Of a DNA stretch of 64,000 nt, positions 11,602-22,201 are shown one piece after another (positions within the stretch are counted from its first letter, which is position 1; each line of letters begins with the position of its first letter). The position numbers and the translations under genes were made by a program. This stretch comes from Citrus sinensis (lineage: Eukaryota; Streptophyta; Magnoliopsida; Sapindales; Rutaceae), in the NCBI RefSeq assembly GCF_022201045.2, contig NC_068564.1:33385001-33449000 (forward strand). The letters run 5' to 3'. The notes under the pieces are model-generated. The model worked only from the letters and a program-made list of their open reading frames with translations, did not search any database and was not told where the DNA came from.

Positions 11602-13128
11602 TACTTGAGGAAGTTTTTTATATGAGTTAGACTATTGGCACCCATTCATTGATCTTATAAAACCCCTATTATATTACAATTACATTTAAGAATAAATATA
11701 AATAGAATTAAATCATTTATATTTTTTTCTCTCTTCAATTTTACTTTGCTTGCACAATATAAATATCTTTTATTAGTAGTAAAATAATCTAAATTTAAGA
11801 AGTAATCCTCTAACCCAAAACAAAATTCTTGTAATAAACATAACAAATTAATTAAGATACAATACAATGGAAAAATAAGTTAAATAAAATTGTATTCCAC
11901 TGCAAATAATTTTTTAAGGATTCTCAAACTAATTGCTAAACAAAAAATTTATAGGTGGAATAAAATTGTATTAGACCCATAAAATATTCATTATTTTATA
12001 AGTATAATGTTTGTCTTACTTTTTTTAGATTTTTTCTTTAAAAATTAAATAATAAATAAAGTTTGAAAAGAGGAATATAAATATTAAAATTGAAAGAGTG
12101 AGGAAAATATTAGAAACTGAAAAATCCATAAATGAAAAGAGAGTTCATTTAGCAAAAAAAAGGTACTTTTAGTATTAAATAAAATATAATTAAAAGAGTG
12201 GTTTCAATAGGATTTTGAAGGGGTGCTAATAGTCCGACTCTTTTTATATTTGTCATTTTTAGGGTCATAATTGTATTTTTTTTTATCGATTTTCGCTATT
12301 TGAGTTAATTTGCAAAAAATATGTTTAATTTTTTTTAAATCAATAAATTTTTCATTTATTTTTTACAATGATTTTGTTATCTTAAATTTTGTGTTTCTGA
12401 GTCATTTCAATTAGGATTACATCTTAAATATTATCTAATAATTCACGCATTGCATCGAGAGTTTTTGAGAGCACATGTTTCCTCAAATATATGTTAAAAT
12501 TCTATTTTTCCCCTTAATTATTTACTTGTATAAGGGTAAATACCTCCCTTATTAATAAGTATTTTCCTTTAATACTCATAAAAATAAATTCTGGATAGTG
12601 TCATATAATATTTATGTCGGTAATCACCAATGGTAATAGAGTAATTCTAAAATGATGTAAAATGTTGACTTGTAATTAATTATACTAATGGTACCGTAAT
12701 ATCTCTATCCAATGGGATGAATTTTTTATCTTCCATTTCTGGTGTACAAATTTTTTTTAACAAAATAAAAAGAGGTGATTTAATTGTAAACGTGGCTCAA
12801 TTTTATTTGCTTTGTAAATTATGTACCGGTGTTACTGGGCACAGACAAACTAGAACCACTGAACACACACGACGTACCAGCCTACCAGGCACCAAACTCT
12901 CAGGCCCTCACCCTGCAAGCCGTGTGCTGTAAAGCGTGTAACGTTAATCTAAAATCGTATCTAAGGGAACCTTTTAAAATTGACACAACAGCACAAAAGC
13001 ACCACGTGCCATACTTGCGCGTGCAACACACGGCCATCCACCATATAACTCAATCCGTTCCGCCACCAAATTCTCCCACTGAGTCAAGCAGCTCACACAA
13101 ACACACACACGCTCTCTATTTACAGTCA
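11602..13128. other. AT-rich intergenic DNA and promoter of the zinc-finger gene
   Basis: I see no gene or bounded repeat. The last 300 bp are more GC-balanced, contain ACACACAC stretches, and lead into the zinc-finger gene start at 13129, so they are its likely promoter and leader. Confidence 0.4.
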
Positions 13129-14030
13129 ATGGAGTTCAAGTTCCGAGCAATTGACGAAAGAACGACGCCGTGTCGATCTTCTCCTTCTCCGTCTTCTCAT
13201 AGCTTGAGCTACTTCTCTGAGCAAGCATTGCGAGGTCCGGTTAGATCTACCGCTCAATGGCCATTATCCTCTGTTTGGTTACTGAAATATAAGACTAGAA
13301 AGGAAATAGAAGTAAAATAGTTGTTGCTTTTTTTTTTGTCCTACAATGTTTCTCTAAGTTCATCACATAGTTTTTTTTTTTTAAAAAAAAAAATTGGTTA
13401 GCAAGTAGTTTAAACACGATTTTGTTTATAGTGTTTGGCTGAACCGATGAAATATACAAAGGTTGAAAGTAATGTACGTTTGTTAATATTTATATTTTTT
13501 TAATGGATCATACGTTTGCTTTAAAATAGATAAATCAGGTGTGAAAAGCTTTCGATTTTGAAGTTATTTTGTGGAAGCTGTTAGGAAACTGAATTTGGAA
13601 CCCTTGTTACAGAAGCAGTTAAGATGAGAAATAAAAAAGGTAGAAAAGTTAGAAGTGGCTTTGGCAAAGCTTTAATCTTACTTCATAATTACAATCAGAG
13701 AAACCGCTTTCTGAAAGGCACTCCCGGCGCATCCTATTTGCCAAAGGGATTTTCTGTATGGCTGAGAAAAAGAGAAAGTATATATGTGTTTGTGTGTAGA
13801 ATCAGCTTCCCTGATTGCAGTAATATTAGACTTTATAAAGTCTGAGACCCTGTTTACAATGTTGTATATAGAATTTTTCATGAATTTAGAACATTGTAAA
13901 AAAGTTGTAAACGTATTTTACTTACAACATTGTAAATGGTTGGTAACGTTGTAAGTAAAATACGTTTAGAATGTTGTAAACCAGGATCCTGGGTTGATAT
14001 AACACACACACATAAAATTATTTATTATAC

Positions 14031-14080
<50 letters not shown>

Positions 14081-17000
14081 TGAAGAAAAGAGAAGCTGGG
14101 TAAATATTGTTGCAGGATTGTAAATCTTGCTGGCTTTGTTTATGTTGTTTGGTCAATATTTTGGAAGATAATCTACTCAGATTTAGTACAATGAGTTTTT
14201 AATGGGTTTCAGAGAGGAAAGAGAAAGCAAAATGTAGAGACTTGGGGCCTGTTTGATTTGTAGTTTATGATTCTTTCATGCAAACAAAGGATTCTGCAGG
14301 TAGAAAAAGAGGAGCTCTGTTCGGGTTGGCAATAACGGTTTCCAAAAATAATTCTTGAAACTGGATTGAAATCTAAAAACAATAGGGAGTCCCTTTTTGT
14401 TGTTCCTTATTAGATTGTATTTGTTTCATATGCAAAACTCTAAATGGTGTGGTAATTTTGAGAATTTCTATAAATTTTGAACCAACACTGCGTTAACTTT
14501 TGTGCTCCAAAAAAAAAAAAAATCAATTCTTTTTTAATCTTTTCGTCAAATTTTTATGATTAAAATCAAGTCATTTTTATTTTAAAGTTCTTTTGCACTT
14601 GAAATGAAATGACATACCTTACCATCTTGACCTAATATAAATATTCTCTTTCAGTTAACTACTCTATGGATCCCAATTTCATGCACAATCCAAGGGACTT
14701 TTACACAATCCAGCGTGAGATTGAGAAGGAGAGAATCAGGCATGAAATAATCACCGCGGAAAATTTGCGTCGGCGATTGCTAGAAGAAGAGGTAAGAAGA
14801 GAGCTGATGATGGAAAGAGAGATGGCAAGAGCAAGTGAAATGGGCCTATCAATGGATGAAAGACTCTCAATGCAGCTCCATTCAAGATACCCATTAATGC
14901 ACCAGTTAAACAATCGCTGGCTTGAGGACCGGTTCCCATTTCCTGGGAGTCGTGGCATGGGCTTTGGACATGATGTACTGCCTCCTACTCTGCCGCAGTT
15001 TTCAGATGCCATGAAAGATGAGATTAGGAATGCCTTGGAGGTTAACAAGAAGGATAAACTGATTATGCTGGTCAGTATTCAATTTTAACATAGTTCTTTT
15101 TTTGTTTCTGGCACCGATGAGTTTATTTGTCTTCAATATTGGTTGATGACTGTATTATTGGAGTTTGATTTGCTAAAAATTGCTAAAAGTTTTATAGAAT
15201 TCATTTCAATCTGGTGCTAAAGTCAGAGGTATGTGAATGATGTCAGATTTAGTGTACGCTCAATCTTTACATTATTTGTCTTCTACACTATTTCTGGTGT
15301 TACTGCAAATTCAATAGAATTTTCTCAAAGACCTATAAGCTCTAATAGTTTCTTGGTTGGAAATGTTTTTTGACTGCAAGCTTGTAGAGGTAGGTATAAT
15401 CATGAGCTAAATAAACTGTTTTGCTACCCATGTATGTGGTAACCCTTCTACTTGTGGGATGTGCATCAAAAACTCTATCCTAAGGGAGCACCATTGTGAT
15501 TGATCAAGGATATTTTTCTCCTTTGATTACGGTAGCTACAATTGTTCTTTACAACAATTTGTTGTAGTAGCATTACTGGAATGTGGGCAGAAAATAACCT
15601 GAGATTGATGGCTTTGCTGATTCCTTTGATGTTGATTTTTGGTGTACGAGTTACTTGGGAAGTCTGCCCTATGTATAAACGCCAGACTCTTATACATGCC
15701 TCTGTCAATATACAATGAAAGCATGATCTAAACACACCATGTAGAATAAAAACAAATATATTGTCTCTAGGACCGGGACCTTGATTGGATTATGCTTTCA
15801 TTGTATATTGTCCTGCTGCTCTAGTTTTATTGAAATTTAATGGACTAAAATTTTTCAATATTTACCGTGTTACTGAGGTTATAGCTTAGGTACTGAAACA
15901 GTAGATGGATTATGGTAGATAGTAGGTTTAAATAATACCAATATAATGAAAGAGATTGTATTCCTTGTTATCTTTCTGATGCATTCTAGGACATCCTCTG
16001 TGGACTTCTGCTCATTTTCATTTTGATACTTATGAAACTTGGTAAGTCTTGTTTTCCTGTGTTTGACATTTTCTGCTGATGGAAAATTTCAGAAGAAAGT
16101 AGTGACAATGCTCAATAATGCAGTGTATTTCAAAATGATAATTGAAGATTTTGGATTTCTCAAAACTGAAAAATAAATAGAGATTGGTGAGCTCGCTTCA
16201 TGTTAATTTCTTCATCCTATCCAATTGAACTACTCTGTGATGACATTGTTTTTCTTGAACCCTTATCCATCAATGTTTCTTTCCATGTCCATTTGAATGG
16301 CTTTATCCCGCACTTAACTGTTCTGCAAAATGAACAAAGTCAAATTAGCTGTATAATAGTGTACCTGGATTTGTATGCTGTTAGGAGGTCACTACTTAGA
16401 GATTCCCACGTCCATTCATAGTACTATATGACTTGATCTTGATGAACAGGTGACAAGTTTGTTTGGGAGTGCATTTGGACTCACTATCTTGATTTAGTTC
16501 CAAACATGTTAGCATTTGGTTATGAACATTGGTCAAAGTTCACATTTTCAGTTTGGTTCGTCAACTCAAGTATATGAGAGAACTGTGTAACTCTTGACCA
16601 TGTGTTCAAATGCCAATGTATTTGGTTTTAAAATTTGGGCAGTGAGGACATGTGATCCTCCACAACCTGGAATCATTGTGTGTATCAAAACTTTTGTTTG
16701 GACAAGTATCAAAACTTTTTTCTAGCAAAAGTGAGCTTGCTGCAAGCTAGGGTGATTACATTTGGTAACCATCAACAGTTGCTTGAACTTTTAGAGATTG
16801 ATTTCTGATGATTCTTTTTTCCAGTAATTTCTTATTTTAAATCCTATTGTTTACATTTGTGTATATGTGTTGGCTGGAGGCTCCACTTAAATGGTGTTTT
16901 CTCTAATTATGAATTAATGCTGGTAAGTGTTAATATCATCTCTTCTCGTCCATGTTATTAGGATAGTTTTTCACAAACCTATTCAAACATATTTGTAGTT

Positions 17001-18308
17001 TTTGATATTATTATTATTATTTTGAAAAGGAAACATATTCCTAGTTCAGAGTTGGTAATGTTGTTAATTGCCAAGGATTCTGTTTGTATTGAATGTTTTA
17101 AAATACTGCTACATTCCACCTTATTTGGAGAATTAATTGTTTAAAATAAAACTAGTGCGCATTATTATTAACTTGTAAACAAATTCTTTAATCTGTACTC
17201 ACATTGGCAGAAGATGGGGCTCACAGGGAATATTTTGCCACTTTCACCATTGATGAGGTAACTAATACATGGCATCATAGTTACAGTTTTTGAGTCTCTT
17301 TTGCAGGCTAAGCCCGATCCCAATCTTTGTGGATCAAAGCGGAAAGCTTCCACACCTCCTGCAGCTTCTGTAGAGCTCCCTTTAATGAGTTCAAAAAAAA
17401 CCAAGGAGTGGAGTTGCGCCCTCTGTCAGGTCAGTGCTACTAGTGAGAGAGGTCTAGATGAGCATCTTCAAGGTAAGAAGCACAAGGCTAAGGAAGCCGG
17501 ACTTCTTAGAGCTCAGAAGATGTGCAACAACTCCATTTCATCCATGTCAAAAAAATCTGGAAAGAAAATTAAGCTTAGAGAAAGTAAAGACAGTTCTGGC
17601 CAAGAAATGAAGACTGACGTAGAAGAGGAATCAACTGAAGTTAATAAAGCTGTTGTTGGTTCAGACCAGAAAGCAGAGGGTGTAGAAGATTCAGAGATAA
17701 AAAATGAGGGGCTGCCAAAGAAGAAAGACCTGACTGCTAAAACTAGGAAGAAGAAAAATGGGATACCAACTGCAGAGAAGACAAAGAGAAAACCACCCCT
17801 TAGGAAGAAGTTCAAATTCTGGTGTGAAGATTGTCAAGTTGGTACTCACTCTGCTGTTGTGATGGAAGGTCATAAAAGGGGGAAGAAACACATAGCTCGG
17901 TCTAATGAATCTAAGAAAAATGATGAAGCTGTCCCAGCTACCAGCAGCATGACTATTGTGGCACCGCCAGATCCTACCGAGAAAGCTGAAGATGAAGATG
18001 TAGTGGCTGAAGAACCAAATGAAAAGACAACGGGCCGTGTTACTGAGAAGGATGAAGATGAAGAGGTGGTGGCCAAAGAAGCCAGTGAACAAAGAGCAGA
18101 GAATGTTACTAAGGAGGTTGAAGATGAAGGTTTTGTGGCCAAAGAAGCCAGCGGAGGAATGACAGAAAATGTTACTGATGTTGAAGGTGAAGGTTTAGTG
18201 GCCAAAAAAGCAAAGAAAGAAATGGCAGAAAATGTTACTGGAGATTCAAATGGCGCACATCCGTCTATAGTGGCAGATGTAGTGGACCTGATGCAGAAGA
18301 CTCATTGA
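13129..18308 (+). CDS. Protein with two U1-type C2H2 zinc fingers and acidic repeats
   Basis: Three exons (13129-13234, 14655-15070, 17307-18308) join in phase to 507 residues. Residues 1-35 begin MEFKFRAIDE. Residues about 50-80 are a charged helix rich in Glu and Arg (EKERIRHEIITAENLRRRLL), a likely coiled coil. Two zinc fingers follow with the C-x2-C-x12-H-x5-H spacing of U1/matrin-type fingers, which commonly bind double-stranded or structured RNA: C211, C214, H227, H233 and C347, C350, H363, H369, each ending GKKH. Basic stretches (KKSGKKIK, KTRKKK) suggest nuclear import. The C-terminus holds four acidic repeats of about 22 residues. From memory it corresponds in position to At2g24030, an uncharacterised zinc-binding protein. 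The long introns hold a palindrome, an ATT microsatellite and a possible 46-bp cassette exon. RNA binding is inferred from the finger type only. Confidence 0.87.
13848..13985. repeat. Small palindromic element in the first intron
   Basis: A 20-bp stretch, TAAACGTATTTTACTTACAA at 13908, is repeated in inverted form around 13950-13970. Weaker matches (TTTACAATGTTG and its mirror) extend outwards on both sides. It looks like a short MITE-like foldback. I could not find a convincing target-site duplication, so the ends are approximate. Confidence 0.5.
14031..14080. repeat. (ATT)n microsatellite
   Basis: About 50 bp of pure ATT repeat within the first intron of the zinc-finger gene. Confidence 0.95.
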
Positions 18309-18608
18309 TATGCTGACGGTACAGCTCTAACTTTTATTTTCTCTTGCACTTGATTCTGAATGTCTCAAATTTCAATCTTCAGCTGCATCTCACTCTATCA
18401 TTTAAATTTTGAAAATTTTGATAGTAAATGATTAAGTTGATTCTTCCATCTCATGCTATATGGATTTGAAGATACTGATTGATGAAGCCTTTAGATTCAA
18501 GCAGTAATACTGTAATAGTTATCATGTGTTGTTATCTACCAAGACTGGAGCCAAAGTCATTGGTAAAAAGTTAGATAAAAGAATGGCAGCCACTCTACTA
18601 GATCTACT

Positions 18609-18766
18609 TTCTTTGAAAGTGCTTCCTATAAGCAGGCTTTGTCTCTACAGCATCGTCATAGAGCTGATTCTTCCCATTTCATGAATTTTCTTTGAAAGTG
18701 CTTACTATAAGCAGGCTTTTTCTCAACAATGTCGTCATAGAGCTGATTCTTTGCATTTCATGAATT
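18609..18766. repeat. Two-copy 79-bp tandem repeat downstream of the zinc-finger gene
   Basis: TTTGAAAGTGCTTMCTATAA begins both copies, 79 bp apart, and both continue with AAGCAGGCTTT, a CGTCATAGAGCTGATTCTT block and CATTTCATGAATT. They differ at only a few bases. The repeat starts about 300 bp past the stop codon and may lie in the 3' untranslated region. Confidence 0.85.
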
Positions 18767-19164
18767 CTTTCAATTTTGGAGCTTTTCTTCCTTGCTATCG
18801 CATTAGAAAACCAGTCATGAGATAAGACCCTTCAACTGGAAGCAAATTTTTCTTGATCATGACCTAATGTCATTTATATTGTGTTATATTTGGCAGGCAG
18901 TTGGCGGCATATCATTAGTCAATGTGCTCCTGTCAACTGGTTATTTAACCTGTCAATCGTACAAGCTTCCTGACCTTTGGATGTCATCCCGCAAGTTTCC
19001 TGACTACCTAGTTTATAACAAGTTTGTAAGATGTGATAATAATCTTCGTGTTTAGAAACGTTGTGAACTTCAAATCGTGTGGGATTAAAAATCTTGTCAA
19101 TAATCATTTATCAGGTGTCCCGAAACAGATTAGTCAACTAATATACCTTGATGGTTAATGGTTA

Positions 19165-19287
19165 GGGTCACCCTATGTTATGATGAGTGTAACATACACA
19201 CACTCACAGCAACAGTAATAAATCCCACCATTAGTACTGTTGCTGTGAGTGTGTGTATGTTATACTCAACGTAACTTAACAGTGGCC
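19165..19287. mobile_element. Mutator-type MITE, copy 2 (123 bp palindrome)
   Basis: Same family as the element at 9843-9963: both contain GTGTAACATACACACACTCA then CAGCAACAGTA and the mirror image. The ends read GGGTCACCC and CAGTGGCC. An exact 9-bp target-site duplication, TAATGGTTA, lies at 19156-19164 and 19288-19296. No coding capacity. Confidence 0.92.
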
Positions 19288-19296
19288 TAATGGTTA

Positions 19297-20417
19297 TGAG
19301 ATGGTTTTTTTTTACGCAACATCTTTCATAAAAGAACCGCGTTTCCACGTGATGCTTGGATACATTCTGAACTGTTTAAGGCTGTAGCTCTGTGCCGTTC
19401 AAAAATCTCAATGGAGACTTTTCTTTCCAAGGATTATAAAAATCTTGGAATGACGCATAGAAGCAGAACCAGTAAAGTTTGCACGGGCTCGATTCAGCAT
19501 TCCACTACAATCCCTTCATTATTTCCCCCACTACTAAAGCAACTTTTACCCCAATAGCCAACTAGCCATTGCCTAACAAAAAGCCATGCTTACATATACA
19601 CAATAATTTTGTAGTAAACGTAAAGAGATGGGAGTATGATTACATATAGCCAAGGAATTTGTGGCTTCCAGTCATTGGAGGATTAACTTTAAACTTGTAC
19701 AAATACCATAGTGGCTTTGACGACCCCATCTATGCAATAGAACTGCTACCAAACAAGATTTAAGGTTAAGTATAACCACCCAATTGCAAGGAAACAAATG
19801 TGGAAACTTCTGGGAGTTCTAACGAGGGGCCTCTCAATGCACAACTCTGACCTTCTACAAGATTCCAAGTTCTAAATTCTTCCGCAAGGGTGTCCAGGCG
19901 GGCGGAGAAAGCATAAAATTTAAAGCAGTTTTTTTTTTTTTTTTTAGTCATGAAGCACTCAGAAGAAGCTTACCAAAAACTATAGAGCCAAAGAAACAAA
20001 ATATGGAAATCTCACAACCGTTGTCTAAATTTGCTTCCACTTTACTCCAGCCGTCCGAAACCAAATGCATGACGCATTTAGTAGCGCCTACCGCGCAAGC
20101 ATTTGCTTGCATATATCCTTTCTGCACAATATCACTACTTTTATTTATTTCAATTTTTTAAAAAAAAAAGACAAAAAAAAATGATTTTGCAACTCTAAAA
20201 GCATTCTAAAATGCACCTTTAATTAAAAAAACAGGAGAATGTGTTCTAACCACCAATTCATCCATTCCATTTATGTATTTAATATATAAACTACTGTCTT
20301 GTACTTTACAATGAGAAGGTAAATAAAATAGTATGAAGAACTATAAGTAGACACAACAAAGCAGACAAGGTAAGCTTACCAAAATATAATCTCTTAAATT
20401 GCAATACAACTAAGAAC
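19297..20417. other. Intergenic DNA between convergent genes
   Basis: The zinc-finger gene and the FDLN-repeat gene converge here. I see no further gene; the region probably contains both 3' untranslated regions and ordinary AT-rich sequence. Confidence 0.35.
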
Positions 20418-22201
20418 TTAAACTCTCAAGGCAACCTGATCTTGCCATGAAATCTTCCTCTTCCCTGACCGATTTGCCCCGTTTCCGATATTCCTACAAA
20501 CTGATAACTTCATGTCATTAAGCTGCTCCTCACTTCCACCTCTGACTGAACTTTTATTTGATTCCTCTACCCTCCATGGCTCGCTATTGAATTCTTCCTC
20601 CTCTCTCTGCAGTAAAGTAGAACTAAGAAACATTAGCTGAATTGAAAATGTATCAAATGGATATAATGTTCATAATCAATATTATGACCAATAGATTACC
20701 GATATCTGGTTTAAGTCAAAAACTGGAGTCACGTTTTGTATGGCAGCATCCTTTCGACTGTAAACCCTTTCCTTCTGGTTTAGATCAAGAACTGGCAAGG
20801 AATGTAGCGAAGTTGATTCCTTTCCATTGTAAGCCTTCAGCTTCTGGTTCAAATCAAAAACAGCAATTGGGTTTCGCAAAGTTGCTTCCTTTTCATTATA
20901 AGCCTTTCCCTTTTTATTTAGATCAAAACCTAAAGGTGGGCGACACAAAGCAGCTGCCTTTCTGCCGTAATTCCTTTCTTTTGCCATTTTCCTACTTGGG
21001 ATTGGTTTCTGCTGAGCCTTTACAGAATTTTGGCCCATTGTCGAAGTCAAGGGCTGGTTGGCTGTCAAGTATTGGTGCCGTCTTCTCAAGAACCTTTGAT
21101 TTTAAAGAATATTAGACTATGATTTTCAAATATTTGATGAAAAATTCTATAGGAACTAGGGATTATGAGATTATACCGGACTTCACTCTGTAAGGTCAAT
21201 TTTTTCTGTTTCATCATCTGCAATTTCTTTTTCTTAGCCTCCATTTCCTGCAAAAAATTAATAGTTTAAATCATCGATCACTACCTAAAAAATAACAAAG
21301 TTCCGAATACAAATTGCAAATCATGCAAGTATAATTTCTACAAACATGTTATAAAAGCTGATTGAAAAACCAAACTAAAAAAAAAAAAGGAAAGGAAAAA
21401 TAAAACTCCAAGGATTCAATAGAGTTTTTTTTTTTTTGACAAATATGATATCAAAAGTTAAGAGATTAAACCAAACAAACTATGTGAATTTTCAGGTGAA
21501 CTGCAAAGAAGGAGAAGACTCAACAAATAGATAGAACATCAAATCCATGAGGTCTCAAAACCTTTCTTTCTTTCCTTTTTTTTAATATTAAAAAAAATGA
21601 TGCTCACTCAAAGAATCACATAGATTTAATACATCTTTATTTTTTGGATGCTTAATCAACCTAATTTAACTGATTAATTAAGCTTGTTTATTCCCTCGGT
21701 TCTTCCCAACAAATAAACCAAATGACATGTAACTTAACAAAAACAAAGAACACCACAAACAAAATAATAACATGGGAACTTCACAAAAACATAGAACACC
21801 GCCAACAAAATACACATACAAGCACAAAAGGAAATAAAAAGTCCATTTTTAAGGTTAGCTTTGACCTGATCTCACCACTTTACAAACCAGAACAAAAGAA
21901 CCAAAGCAACAATTCTTTTTTTTTTTAAATTGACATCCAACAATCATACATAAAAACCACCAAATCAAGAGAACCGTGAAAAAAAAAAAATCAAGCAAAG
22001 CAAATCAACATAAAAATTTTGAGAAAAAGAAAACAGATCTGATCATATCAAACAAGAAGGCAATACCTTTAACAACTCTTCATAGTCCTGCTTGAGACTC
22101 TGGTGCCTGAGCCTAACCCTTGTATCGTCATAAACAGAACAAGCTGGAGCTGGAGCTATCTCAACAGATGCAGCAACACCTTTCATCTTTTTTTTCATCA
22201 T
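20418..22201 (-). CDS. Coiled-coil protein with four 23-residue FDLN repeats
   Basis: Four exons (22201-22067, 21247-21177, 21093-20700, 20606-20418) join in phase to 262 residues. Order: residues 25-80 form a basic coiled coil (RVRLRHQSLKQDYEELLK, then MEAKKKKLQMMKQKKL and EVRFLRRRHQYL). Residues 120-200 hold four tandem repeats in which (F/L)DLN falls at 125, 148, 171 and 194, exactly 23 apart, each followed after a few residues by Y and K(E/D)-rich text. A charged tail starts REEEEFNSEPW and ends SWQDQVALRV. (L/F)DLN resembles the core of the EAR co-repressor motif, but the usual following Pro is absent, so repression is speculative. I recognise the coiled-coil block from uncharacterised plant proteins and know no function. 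The start is one of two adjacent ATGs at 22201 and 22198. The leader upstream is CT-rich. Confidence 0.82.

Noticed and set aside
13235-13320. Extension of the zinc-finger gene's first exon to an in-frame stop at 13320
   Set aside because: The donor after 13234 joins exon 2 in phase and continues into a long conserved-looking protein; reading on would end it after about 63 residues.
17513-18205. Minus-strand open frames over the zinc-finger gene
   Set aside because: Antisense shadows of the biased Lys/Glu-rich exon 3.
20642-21115. Long plus-strand open frame opposite the FDLN repeats
   Set aside because: It mirrors the 69-bp repeat of the real minus-strand exon 3; it has no splice partner or family motif.
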